Source of the DNA: Oscillospiraceae bacterium
GTDB lineage: Bacteria > Bacillota > Clostridia > Oscillospirales > Oscillospiraceae
Assembly (NCBI GenBank): GCA_902790375.1
Contig: CADARY010000007.1
Span: forward strand, 1 to 64,000
Length of the DNA stretch: 64,000 nucleotides
Reading direction: 5' to 3'
Notes under the pieces: generated by a model
The model's input: the letters and a program-made list of their open reading frames with translations, nothing else
The model's database searches: none
Told to the model about the DNA's origin: nothing
Shown here: piece by piece, positions 52,173 to 60,934 of the stretch
How positions within the stretch are numbered: the stretch's first letter is position 1
Layout of the letters: every line of letters begins with the position of its first letter
Position numbers and translations under genes: made by a program

Positions 52173-52757
52173 ATGGATACTGATTACAGAAAGCTATGCA
52201 AGGAACTTTTCGGAACAGATGATGCGGTTGAGCTTCGCCGGATCGCTGAGAGCATCAAAAAGAAAAATGACAGGAACGCGGGGCGAAAGAAAAAGTTCAC
52301 CGAAAAAGATGCCGAACGTATGGCCCGGATGCGGGATCATGGCGTAGGACTGCAAAAGATAGCGGATGAGTTCGGAACGTCCCGCCAGGTCATCGGAAGA
52401 TACCTGTCAAAAGAACCGGGCAAGGGTAACACCATGCGCCTTACCTATATGTATAAGCAGCATCCCTGTACAGTAATCGACGTGGATTTCCTGGACCAAA
52501 AAGTGAGCATCCAGAATAAAACAGCGGATATAGTCCATCGGGCTTTCGGCGTCACGGAGAATCCTACATGGAAAGATTTTGAGGCTTTCCTCAGGGAACG
52601 CTGCTTCCCGGAAACCCGCGGTAACAAAAAAGAGCTGCTCAGACAGCTCGGCTTGACAGACTATGATCCACTGCAGATCATAGAGAAAACACGGGGGAGA
52701 ATGGCGGATGATGAGCAATGGCTGAAAATTCGCTATCTGGAGAGAAGGGCAGAATGA
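52173..52757 (+). CDS. HTH protein encoded with a HipA-like kinase
   Basis: A 194-residue protein. Residues about 40-80 carry a resolvase-like helix-turn-helix (RMRDHGVGLQKIADEFGTSR). The C-terminal half (YMYKQHPCTVIDVDFLDQKV, NPTWKDFEAFLRERCFPETR, DYDPLQIIEKTRGRM) is a separate domain I do not recognise. The ATGA overlap with the kinase gene points to a paired system in which this protein represses the operon and perhaps neutralises the kinase; this is inference from gene order. Confidence 0.7.
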   Translation: MDTDYRKLCKELFGTDDAVELRRIAESIKKKNDRNAGRKKKFTEKDAERMARMRDHGVGLQKIADEFGTSRQVIGRYLSKEPGKGNTMRLTYMYKQHPCTVIDVDFLDQKVSIQNKTADIVHRAFGVTENPTWKDFEAFLRERCFPETRGNKKELLRQLGLTDYDPLQIIEKTRGRMADDEQWLKIRYLERRAE

Positions 52758-53563
52758 AGATCGTTGACTTACGGGAGCGCGCGCTTGAGCCGTTGCATGG
52801 ACACACCTCCAAGGGGAACCAGCCCAAATGGCAGTTGAGAGGGCAGTGGTATAAAGCAGACCATATGGGCTATGAAGCACTCGCTGAGGTGATCGTTTCC
52901 AGACTGTTGCTGAAATCCAATGTTGAGGACTTCGTCTGTTATGAACCGGTGCGGGTACTTTACGAGGACGTGGAGAGAAATGCCTGCGTCAGTAAAAACT
53001 TTCGGGCAAAGAATGAGATCCTGCTTCCGTTTGAGCGCCTTCACCGCGCCTATCACGGGCGAGGGCTGGCTGCAGAGCTTGCGCACATGGAAACCGGAGA
53101 GAAAATCCGTTATACAGTCGATTTCGTTGAGCAGACGACAGGTTTGCAGGTTGTTGGCAAATATTTGACAACGCTGCTCGAACTGGATGCCTTTTTCCTG
53201 AATGAGGACCGCCACACGAATAACCTGGCAGTCATACGGAATGAGGACACAAAGGAGTACAGACTGTGCCCGGTCTTCGACAATGGCCTGTCTTTGCTCT
53301 CAGACTTGAACGATTATCCCAAGGAGGATGACATTTATCGCTGTATCTCCAAAGTGCGGGCAAAACCATTTGATCTGGATTTCGACGAGCAGGTCACGGC
53401 GGCGGAACTGCTTTACGGGCCACAACTGCGGTTTTCCTTTACGAGAGCGGATCTGAGCGAAGCGCTTGCTGGTCTTGAAGAGTACTATCCGGAGGAGACA
53501 CTTGACCGGGTTGAGCGAGTCCTGCGGGAGCAGATGAGAAAGTACCCGGTTTCTTTCCTGTGA
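52754..53563 (+). CDS. HipA-like Ser/Thr kinase
   Basis: A 269-residue protein. The HipA_C-type active site is visible: catalytic loop FFLNEDRHTNNLAVI and metal-binding segment LCPVFDNGLSLLSD. It is shorter than classical HipA (about 440), lacking the usual N-terminal subdomain, as in compact HipT/CtkA-like kinases. The ATG at 52754 overlaps the HTH gene stop as ATGA. A toxin, phage-defence or element-maintenance role is possible. Confidence 0.78.
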   Translation: MKIVDLRERALEPLHGHTSKGNQPKWQLRGQWYKADHMGYEALAEVIVSRLLLKSNVEDFVCYEPVRVLYEDVERNACVSKNFRAKNEILLPFERLHRAYHGRGLAAELAHMETGEKIRYTVDFVEQTTGLQVVGKYLTTLLELDAFFLNEDRHTNNLAVIRNEDTKEYRLCPVFDNGLSLLSDLNDYPKEDDIYRCISKVRAKPFDLDFDEQVTAAELLYGPQLRFSFTRADLSEALAGLEEYYPEETLDRVERVLREQMRKYPVSFL

Positions 53564-53602
53564 CAGGAAAGAATCATAAGTGAATAATATAAATATTGAT
53601 TT

Positions 53603-53632
53603 GGGCCCTGTGAATACTATTTCACAGAGCCC
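53603..53632 (+). terminator. Terminator after the HipA-like gene
   Basis: GGGCCCTGTGAA...TTCACAGAGCCC forms a strong stem (one bulge) followed by ATTTAC. The U-run is weak. Confidence 0.6.
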
Positions 53633-53849
53633 ATTTACAGATTATCACGAAAATGGTAGAATCATGACAGAAAAACGAGGCACCAAGGGGATGGTTTTGA
53701 GAACATTCTGGGCTTGACCGCAGTTTTGACCGGAAACAGAAAAAACTGGGTAGAACGCAGAAAATTAACGGCTCAAAAAATTCTGATTTTTGTAAATAAT
53801 GATAAATAATGGGCTAATAAGGACGCTAAAAAGTTCATATAGGCAATTC

Positions 53850-54015
53850 TTGCTTAAGAATCTGCGGGGATCGACTTTCGCGCCGCAGCCGGGAATGGGC
53901 CTCTCCTGCGCGGCAAACGGATAATAGGCGATGTCCGCTTCCTCCAGCAGTTTTTCGCTGTATCCCAGTCGTCTTTATCTTTTGAACGATAAACCAATGT
54001 CTTCTTCCAACCCAT
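53850..54015 (-). pseudogene. Small frameshifted gene remnant
   Basis: ATG at 54015 behind GGAGG encodes GWKKTLVYRSKDKDDWDTAK. The frame is then lost near 53960, and the other frame continues KLLEEADIAYYPFAAQERPI and PGCGAKVDPRRFL. It was probably a short (50-60 residue) cytoplasmic protein. The family is not identified. The rest of 53633-54165 is AT-rich and shows no gene. Confidence 0.5.
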
Positions 54016-54165
54016 GATCATATCCTCCTAATGAAAATTGCGTATTGATTATATCACGCAAATCCATCATCAGCTTTTCAAATATTATCAATTTACGATC
54101 TGTATTCTATATATCTATATTTCAGACATTTTGCCTCCGGTGAAAGCAGGAAGCGCAGGCGTTTC

Positions 54166-54710
54166 TTATTTGCTCAATACATTTTGCAGAGCTTCAAAAT
54201 CATGGATCTCGATGACCGGCGGTGCATAAGCGATGAGCTTGTCAGCTTCGAGCTTCTTGAGCTCCCGATGAAGGGACGACCTGGAAACGTTCATGATCAT
54301 TGCCCAATTTGAGACCGAACCGGGAATCTTGATCACGTTTTTGCCGGACTGCCGTGCCTGGATCAGAAGATAAAATGCGGCCTTTTGCGCAATTCCATTG
54401 TAAGACAGCAACTCGAGACGCTGCTGGAGCATAAAGCTTGCGGTAGCAAGCTCTGAAATGAAATTCCGATCAATTCACCGGCTTTTCGCACGGAAACATT
54501 GATCTGGCTCCCATTTGGGAAAGGCTTTTGCACTTGCGCATTTCCTTCCAGAATAATACCGATCCGGTTTGCGTTTTCCATCAGATGAAATATTGTTTCG
54601 CCTTTGTCATAGCGCTGAATATGATGCGGCACCGTGTTCAGATCATTGCACAGCTCTTTTGTCGGAATGCCTGAAAACAGCGCGCTATTTTCAAGTACCG
54701 TGTAATCCAT
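54166..54710 (-). pseudogene. CRP/FNR-family regulator with internal deletion
   Basis: The start at 54710 encodes the first ~75 residues of a cNMP-binding domain (DYTVLENSALFSGIPTKELC, HLMENANRIGIILEGNAQVQ, GSQINVSVRKAGELIGIS). The frame then fails. The dimerisation helix and winged helix (MLQQRLELLSYNGIAQKAAF, VSNWAMIMNVSRSSLHRELK) follow in another frame to 54166. About 60 residues expected between them are missing. It is divergent from the ferredoxin operon and was probably its regulator. Confidence 0.82.
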
Positions 54711-54762
54711 AGTCCTTCTCCCTTCCTTTGGCCTGAAGCGATTATACACCAAAAAATTTTCT

Positions 54763-54808
54763 CTGTGTATCTCCAGATACAGATTTTTTGGACGGTGGCC
54801 TATATAAT
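54763..54808 (+). promoter_or_regulatory. CRP/FNR-type operator and promoter of the ferredoxin operon
   Basis: A dyad TGTATCT-N2-AGATACA with extended arms (one mismatch), centred at 54773.5. TATAAT at 54803-54808 predicts a start near 54815, placing the dyad at -41.5. The sequence differs from the GTGACA-type dyads, so it belongs to another regulator, most simply the broken gene next to it. Confidence 0.75.
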
Positions 54809-54838
54809 CAAGGCAGAACAGAGAAGGAGGGTTACACA

Positions 54839-55555
54839 ATGATCCGTAAAATCATTCATATAGACGAGGAAAAGTGCAACGGCTGTGGGCTGTGCGCGAA
54901 GGCATGTCATGAGGGCGCAATCGACATCGTAGACGGTAAGGCAAAGCTCGTGCGGGAGCATTTCTGCGACGGCTTTGGCGACTGCCTGCCCAACTGCCCG
55001 ACGGGAGCCATTACGTTTGAGGAAAGAGAAGCCCCTGCCTATGATGAAGCGGCGGTAAAGAAGGCGCAGGCGGAAAAGAAACTGAGAGCAATGGCACACG
55101 CGCCGCATGAGGGCGGCTGCCCCGGTTCACGCATGGCGCAGTTCAAGCACAGCGAGGAAGAGAACGCACCCGCAGGTGTTCGCAAGCCGCTTTCCCGTTT
55201 GGCTCAGTGGCCGTGCCAGATCAAGCTGGTGCCGACGAAGGCGCCCTTCTTTGACGGCGCGAGGCTTCTGATTGCCGCGGATTGTACCGCATACGCCTAT
55301 GCCAATATGCATGAGGAGTTCATGCGCGGTAAAATCACGATCATCGGCTGTCCCAAGCTGGACGCGATCGACTATAGCGAAAAGCTGACCGCGATCATCC
55401 GGGACAACGATATCAAGAGCGTCACGATCGTCCGAATGGAGGTGCCCTGCTGCGGCGGACTTAAGCTCGCGGCAGAAACGGCCCTGCGCAGCAGCGGCAA
55501 GTTTATCCCGTGGCAGGTCGTTACGATCTCCTGTGACGGTAAGATTCTGGAGTAA
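54839..55555 (+). CDS. Two-cluster ferredoxin-domain iron-sulfur protein
   Basis: A 238-residue cytoplasmic protein. The N-terminus has 4Fe-4S motifs (EKCNGCGLCAKACHEGA and DGFGDCLPNCPTGAI). The middle and C-terminus have further cysteines in GGCPGSR, WPCQIKLV, AADCTAYA, IIGCPKLDA and VPCCGGLK. This layout is seen in FNR-controlled electron-transfer proteins of anaerobes. The ATG at 54839 follows GAAGGAGGG. Confidence 0.86.
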   Translation: MIRKIIHIDEEKCNGCGLCAKACHEGAIDIVDGKAKLVREHFCDGFGDCLPNCPTGAITFEEREAPAYDEAAVKKAQAEKKLRAMAHAPHEGGCPGSRMAQFKHSEEENAPAGVRKPLSRLAQWPCQIKLVPTKAPFFDGARLLIAADCTAYAYANMHEEFMRGKITIIGCPKLDAIDYSEKLTAIIRDNDIKSVTIVRMEVPCCGGLKLAAETALRSSGKFIPWQVVTISCDGKILE

Positions 55556-55620
55556 AAGGGATTTGTCGTTCTGCTAAATGGTATAGCAATTGGAAATACT
55601 ACAGTAGGAGGTACCAAAAC

Positions 55621-55809
55621 ATGAGAGCATTTGTAGATCAGGATCTTTGCATTGGCTGCGGGATGTGCAGCGCAGCATGTCCGGAGGTTTTTGAACTGAA
55701 CGACGAGGGGAAGGCCGAGGCTGTTGCCGATACGACTGACAGCAATCGCGACGATGTCATGACCGCCATTGAAGGCTGCCCGGTTTCGGCAATCAGGGAA
55801 GAAGAGTAA
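55621..55809 (+). CDS. Ferredoxin, single 4Fe-4S type
   Basis: A 62-residue acidic ferredoxin. Cluster ligands are in LCIGCGMCSAACPEVF with the distal Cys in AIEGCPVSAI. A small soluble electron carrier, probably co-transcribed with the preceding iron-sulfur protein (65-nt gap, TAGGAGG site). Confidence 0.93.
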   Translation: MRAFVDQDLCIGCGMCSAACPEVFELNDEGKAEAVADTTDSNRDDVMTAIEGCPVSAIREEE

Positions 55810-55958
55810 AACATGAAAATGGATCGGAGTTTGCAGATTGAGAAATTGCAGCTCCGGTCCTTTTTTGCGCGGACGAAAGTCAGCAAAGAATGGGTGGATT
55901 ATCGAAGACATTTCAGGTATAATCTGAACAAAAGAAAACCGGGAAGAGAGGCGGACAC

Positions 55959-58529
55959 ATGGAACGGCTGCGGTGCGTCGTTGAGAGGATCACCTATCAA
56001 AATGAGCAAAACGGGTATTCCGTGATCAAGTGCAAAGCAAAGGGCTATTCTGAGCTTGTCACGGTCGTCGGCGCCATGCCGGAGGTCCATGTGGGCGCTG
56101 TCCTCTCCCTTACCGGCGCATGGAAAATGGATTCCAAATACGGAAGACAGTTCAGCGTTGAAAGCTTCGAGGAGACCCTGCCGGCTACCGTGCTCGGAAT
56201 CGAAAAGTATCTCGGCTCCGGACTTGTGAAGGGCATCGGCCCGAAATTTGCCAAGCGGATCGTGCAGGAGTTCGGCTCGGACACGCTGCAGGTGATCGAG
56301 GACGAGCCGGACAGGCTGCTGCAGGTGCCCGGCATCGGCAGCGTGCGTGTGGAGAAGATCAAACAGAGCTGGCAGGAGCAGAAAGAGATCAAGAACATTA
56401 TGCTCTTCCTCCAAAGCCAAAATGTCAGCACAAGCCACGCCACCAGAATCTATAAGACCTACGGGAATGAGAGCGTCAAGGTCGTGCAGGAAAACCCGTA
56501 TCGTCTGGCTGACGACATCTGGGGGATCGGTTTTCGCACGGCGGACACCATCGCCGAGAAGATGGGCTTCGGCCATGAGCAGTACCCGAGACTGAGAAGC
56601 GGCATCCTGTATACACTTAACAAGCTCTCCGAAGAGGGGCATTGCTACAGCACCCGGGAACAGCTGCTGAAAACCGGGAAGGAACTGTTGGAGGTTGAAG
56701 AAAATCTCCTGTCAGACGCTTTGGAGGAGATGATCCGCAACGAGGATTTGAGGACGGAACCGCTCCCCGATGAGGAAGGCTCGGCGATCTATCTCCCGGC
56801 CTTCTATTTCGCCGAGATCGGCACGGCGAGACGCCTTTCGGAAATTTTCCATGCCCCGCGCAGCATCCGGGTGGAGACCGACGGCCTTGCCCAAAGGATC
56901 ACGCAGAGCACCGGGATGCAGTATGACGAGGTGCAGATGCGCGCCATTGAGGCCACGGCGGAGAGCAAGCTTTTGATCCTCACGGGCGGCCCCGGCACCG
57001 GCAAAACAACCACGACCCTCGGCATCATCAAGGCGTTTCAGACGGCGAACGCAAATATCGTCCTCGCCGCGCCCACGGGCAGAGCGGCCAAGCGCATGTC
57101 GGAGGCCACCGGCATGGAGGCGAAGACGATTCACCGACTCTTAGAGGTCAAGCCGCCGGAGGGCTATCAGCGCAACGCGGAGAACCCCCTTGAGGGCGAT
57201 GTGCTGATCCTGGACGAATGCTCCATGATCGACGTTATGCTGATGTACAATCTCCTGAAGGCGATCCCGGATAAGATGAGCGTGATCTTTGTCGGAGACG
57301 TTGACCAGCTTCCCTCTGTGGGAGCCGGGAATGTGCTGCGGGATCTCATCGAATCGGAGATGTTCCCGGTCGTGCGCCTGACCAAAATCTTCCGCCAGGC
57401 GCAGACGAGCCGCATCATTATGAACGCCCACCGCATCAACCAGGGCAAGTCGCCTGATCTCTCAAACGGCAGAGATACAGATTTCTTCTTTGTAGAGCAG
57501 GAGGACCCCGAAGCGGCGGCGCAGACCGTCGTTGACCTGGTCCAGCGGCGTCTGCCGAAGCACTACCGCACCAGCCCGGAGAATATCCAGGTGCTGACGC
57601 CCATGCAGCGCGGAGTCGTCGGCGCGACAAATCTGAACCAGGTGCTCCAGCAGGCCGTAAACCCCAACGGCTTCGGCCTTCGCCGCGGGGGAGTGGAATA
57701 CCGCCGGGGCGACAAGGTCATGCAGATCCGCAACAATTACGAAATAGAGGTCTTCAACGGCGACATCGGCGTCGTGCAGGAGGTTAACCCGGAGGATCGG
57801 GAGCTGAGCGTCCAGTTTGACGACCGTCTGGTTCTTTATGACGCGGCGGAGCTTGACGAGCTGGTGCTGGCTTATGCCACGACAATACACAAATCCCAGG
57901 GCAGCGAATACCCGATTGTTGTGATGCCGGTACTGATGACGCATTATGTGATGCTCCAGAGGAACCTGATCTACACGGGAGTCACGCGGGCCAAGAAGGC
58001 GTTGGTGCTGGTGAGCAGCAAAAAAGCGCTCGCCCTGGCCATCCGCAATGTGACCGTGGACAAACGCAATACCATGCTCAAGGAGCGCCTGAGAAAAGAG
58101 CTTCGAGACCAGCCCGAACAGGCTGAGAAGCCACAGGAGCCGACGCCGAAGCATCAGGAATGGCTAAAGATTGATCTCTTTGAACGCCTTTCCAAATCTA
58201 AATTCCGCATGCGCTTTCAGCTGACAGACGCGGATCGGCGGTATATCTCCGAAAAGGGGATGGATACCATCCGAAAACACGCGGCGGAGATCGTCGGAAA
58301 GCGCCTCGCGCCCGCTGAACCCGCAAACGATGGGGAGCAGACGCCCATGCGCGGCGCGCCGAAGGGCCACCCGGTATTCCTGGCCCAGCACGCGACAGCC
58401 ACCTGCTGCCGCGGCTGTCTGGAGAAATGGCATGGAATAGAAAAGGGGAGGGCCCTTACAGAAGGTGAGCAGCGCTACGTGGTGGATGTTATTATTCATT
58501 GGATCGGTCGGCAGACGGACAATTCTTAA
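55959..58529 (+). CDS. recD2: RecD2-type SF1B helicase fused to DUF4186
   Basis: An 856-residue protein. The N-terminal OB-like and helix-hairpin-helix part (KYLGSGLVKGIGPKFAKRI, QVPGIGSVRVEKIKQSW) is typical of RecD2. The helicase motifs follow: Walker A ILTGGPGTGKTTTTLGI near 345, DEAD-like LILDECSMIDVM, VGDVDQLPSVGAGNVLRD and TIHKSQGSEYPIVVMP. Ordinary RecD2 ends near 730-740. Here residues about 735-856 are a DUF4186 domain (SKSKFRMRFQL, HATATCCRGCLEKWHGI), normally a stand-alone protein. The role is 5'-3' DNA unwinding in repair. Confidence 0.93.
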   Translation: MERLRCVVERITYQNEQNGYSVIKCKAKGYSELVTVVGAMPEVHVGAVLSLTGAWKMDSKYGRQFSVESFEETLPATVLGIEKYLGSGLVKGIGPKFAKRIVQEFGSDTLQVIEDEPDRLLQVPGIGSVRVEKIKQSWQEQKEIKNIMLFLQSQNVSTSHATRIYKTYGNESVKVVQENPYRLADDIWGIGFRTADTIAEKMGFGHEQYPRLRSGILYTLNKLSEEGHCYSTREQLLKTGKELLEVEENLLSDALEEMIRNEDLRTEPLPDEEGSAIYLPAFYFAEIGTARRLSEIFHAPRSIRVETDGLAQRITQSTGMQYDEVQMRAIEATAESKLLILTGGPGTGKTTTTLGIIKAFQTANANIVLAAPTGRAAKRMSEATGMEAKTIHRLLEVKPPEGYQRNAENPLEGDVLILDECSMIDVMLMYNLLKAIPDKMSVIFVGDVDQLPSVGAGNVLRDLIESEMFPVVRLTKIFRQAQTSRIIMNAHRINQGKSPDLSNGRDTDFFFVEQEDPEAAAQTVVDLVQRRLPKHYRTSPENIQVLTPMQRGVVGATNLNQVLQQAVNPNGFGLRRGGVEYRRGDKVMQIRNNYEIEVFNGDIGVVQEVNPEDRELSVQFDDRLVLYDAAELDELVLAYATTIHKSQGSEYPIVVMPVLMTHYVMLQRNLIYTGVTRAKKALVLVSSKKALALAIRNVTVDKRNTMLKERLRKELRDQPEQAEKPQEPTPKHQEWLKIDLFERLSKSKFRMRFQLTDADRRYISEKGMDTIRKHAAEIVGKRLAPAEPANDGEQTPMRGAPKGHPVFLAQHATATCCRGCLEKWHGIEKGRALTEGEQRYVVDVIIHWIGRQTDNS

Positions 58530-58543
58530 ATGGGGTTATGAGA

Positions 58544-59257
58544 ATGAACAAAAGATTTGAAAACAAGGTTGCAGTCATCACAGGCGGCGCGCACGGAATC
58601 GGGAAAGCGATTGCGGAGGCCTTCCGCTCCGAGGGCGCTGAGGTACATATCATTGACATTCAGCCCGGTGACTGGTTTGTGGGCGATGTCGGTGACAAAG
58701 ACACGCTGGAGCGATTTGCCCGCTATGTGGCGGAGCAGTCCGGGCATGTGGATTACCTGATCAATAACGCCCTGCCGCTGATGAAGGGAATCAATGAATG
58801 CAGCTTTGAGGATTTTCAGTATGCGCTTTCCGTGGGCGTGACTGCTCCGTTTTATCTGACCAGGCTGCTGATGCCGTATTTTGCGCCGGGAGCCTCGGTC
58901 ATCAACATCTCATCCTCCCGCGATCGAATGAGCCAGCCGCAGACGGAGAGCTATACAGCCGCCAAGGGCGGCATCTCGGCACTGACCCATGCGATGGCGA
59001 TCAGCCTTGCAGGAAAGGTGCGCGTAAACAGCATTTCACCCGGCTGGATCGACACCTATGACTCCAACATTACCGGCGCAGACGCTTTGCAGCAGCCGGT
59101 CGGACGTGTCGGAAGGCCGGAGGATATCGCGGAACTGGCGCTTTTCCTCTGCTCGGAAAAGGCCGGTTTCATCACAGGGGAAAACATCTGTATCGACGGA
59201 GGCATGACGAAGCTCATGATCTACCACGGGGAACACGGATGGAGCTATGAGAACTAA
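58544..59257 (+). CDS. SDR-family oxidoreductase
   Basis: A 237-residue classical short-chain dehydrogenase. The cofactor motif is VAVITGGAHGIGKAIAEAFR, the NNA motif is YLINNALPL, and the catalytic Ser-Tyr-Lys set is in VINISSSRDRMSQPQTESYT with YTAAKGG. The substrate is unknown. The ATG at 58544 lies 14 nt after the RecD2 stop, and the Shine-Dalgarno is weak. Confidence 0.92.
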   Translation: MNKRFENKVAVITGGAHGIGKAIAEAFRSEGAEVHIIDIQPGDWFVGDVGDKDTLERFARYVAEQSGHVDYLINNALPLMKGINECSFEDFQYALSVGVTAPFYLTRLLMPYFAPGASVINISSSRDRMSQPQTESYTAAKGGISALTHAMAISLAGKVRVNSISPGWIDTYDSNITGADALQQPVGRVGRPEDIAELALFLCSEKAGFITGENICIDGGMTKLMIYHGEHGWSYEN

Positions 59258-59277
59258 CGAAAAGTGGAGAAAGCAGA

Positions 59278-60117
59278 ATGCTGAAGAATCGGGAACTATT
59301 TAAGAATGTAGAAACGGGTCTGAGATCCATGGGGACGATCAAAGCGTTTGAAGACGAGCACGGCAAGATTGTCGGACTTAAGATGTGTTCAAGGATGAAA
59401 AGAATAGTTTACATAATCCTGATTATCTTCTTATTTTGTAACGCCATATCACCCAAGGCTTTGGCGGCGATACATCCTGGCTTTTCTACAGAGCCCTTAT
59501 CGGCGGTGGAAATAGACACCTTTCTCAGAAACGTGAAGCTCAGCCCGTTGCCTGAGGAACCGAAACGGAAGCCGATTGTCTGCTTTGATGTGGATGATGA
59601 AAGAATTGCCATCGGCTGCGAGGAGTCTGACCATAAAACAGTCTGCGTCTACACGACAGAAGGTGCTTATCAATACGGCTGGCGCTTCCCGTGTGACGGC
59701 AGTTTTGGCGTTGAGCTGGAGGGTGAAAACCTGATTCTGTATTTTGCACGCAGCGATATCGCAGTAATGATAAATCTCGAAGGGAAAATCGAAAGCCTTG
59801 CGAAGATTCAAAACACAAGCGACAACAACTCATATTGGAATCATCATGTTCATGCGATCAGCCGTGAAGTCGGAGACATAAGATATACATTAAAAAACGA
59901 TCTCGGCATCTTTAATCATTTTGTGTCAACGTATTCACAACTGACAGCAACCGGAGCAGACAGCGTGCAGCACGTCCTGTATGACGTTCGTGCAGAGCAG
60001 CTTGCAAAAATGATTTTCGTGACTGCTCTGGTCCTGACCTTTACAACGATAGCTGTTGCTGTTCTAATTCGGGAGTTCAAAAAGCTGAAAAGAGAAAACA
60101 GAAAGAAGCCAGATTGA
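59278..60117 (+). CDS. Exported membrane protein of unknown function
   Basis: A 279-residue reading frame. A signal-like helix (KRIVYIILIIFLFCNAISPK) begins only at residue 40, so translation may start at 59395 rather than 59278; the first 39 residues (KNRELFKNVETGLRSMGTIK) look like a fragment of another small protein joined in frame. An extracytoplasmic beta-rich domain follows, then a transmembrane helix near 245-265 and a basic tail (REFKKLKRENRKKPD). No family recognised. Confidence 0.6.
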   Translation: MLKNRELFKNVETGLRSMGTIKAFEDEHGKIVGLKMCSRMKRIVYIILIIFLFCNAISPKALAAIHPGFSTEPLSAVEIDTFLRNVKLSPLPEEPKRKPIVCFDVDDERIAIGCEESDHKTVCVYTTEGAYQYGWRFPCDGSFGVELEGENLILYFARSDIAVMINLEGKIESLAKIQNTSDNNSYWNHHVHAISREVGDIRYTLKNDLGIFNHFVSTYSQLTATGADSVQHVLYDVRAEQLAKMIFVTALVLTFTTIAVAVLIREFKKLKRENRKKPD

Positions 60118-60210
60118 GAGCAAAAATGAAAGATATAGGATGAAAACAAATTATAAGCTGATATTTGCCCTTTGCTGAAAATTTTTGCTGTTTGTGATAA
60201 TACGCGCAAA

Positions 60211-60244
60211 CTTTAACATAACTTTAACATCCCTGTGTTACACT
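60211..60244 (+). promoter_or_regulatory. Phased TTTAACA repeats before the two-component operon
   Basis: CTTTAACAT occurs twice exactly 11 bp apart (60211 and 60222), followed by TACACT (60239-60244) as a possible -10. Direct repeats with 11-bp phase are typical of OmpR/PhoB-family sites and suggest autoregulation. Confidence 0.65.
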
Positions 60245-60276
60245 CCACCCATTAAAAGCTTACGGAGGACGCATCC

Positions 60277-60934
60277 ATGTTTAAGCTTCTGGTAGTTGAG
60301 GATGATCGGGAATTGAATCGGGCAGTGTGCTCGTTTTTGAATCAGAACGGATATGACGCGCTGGGCTGCCTCAGCGCCAACGAGGCCTATGACGCCATGT
60401 ACGGCGGGACGGTGTTCGATCTCATCATCTCGGACATTATGATGCCGGAGGTGGACGGCTTTGAGTTTGCCCGTACGATCCGGGGAACGGACAAAAACAT
60501 CCCCATCCTGTTCATGACCGCCCGGGACGACTTTGCCGCCAATGGGGATCGACGATTATATGGTCAAGCCCATTGATCTGGAGGAGCTGCTTCTGCATGT
60601 GGAGGCGCTCCTGCGCCGCGCCGGGATCACCACCAGCCACAAGCTGGAGCTGAGCTCTCTGATACTGGACGCTGATGAGCGAACCGCAACGCTCAACGGC
60701 GAGGAGATTCCCCTGACTGTGCGGGAGTTCAACCTCCTCTATAAGCTCCTGAGTTACCCGAAGAAGGCCTTCACCCGCAGCCAGCTCATGGATGAGTTCT
60801 GGGACGGGGAGACCGGCTCCGGCCCCCGCACGGTGGACGTGTACATGACCAAGCTCCGCCAGAAGTTCGCCGACTGCGAGGATTTTGAGATCGTCACCGT
60901 CCACGGTCTGGGCTACAAGGCGGTGCTCAAATGA
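60277..60934 (+). pseudogene. OmpR/PhoB-family response regulator with internal frameshift
   Basis: The receiver domain (LLVVEDDRELNRAVC, phosphoacceptor D53 in LIISDIMMPEVDGFEF, MTARDDFAA) is cut at about 60540. The last receiver helix and winged-helix output (GIDDYMVKPIDLEELLLHVE, LTVREFNLLYKLLSYPKKAF, PRTVDVYMTKLRQKF) continue in another frame to 60934. Comparison with related regulators suggests loss of roughly 5-6 codons plus a frame change. Unless this is an assembly error the regulator is inactive. Confidence 0.85.

Noticed and set aside
54800-55108. A minus-strand frame opposite the ferredoxin gene
   Set aside because: It overlaps the plus-strand gene with clear CxxCxxC cluster motifs and has no features of its own.
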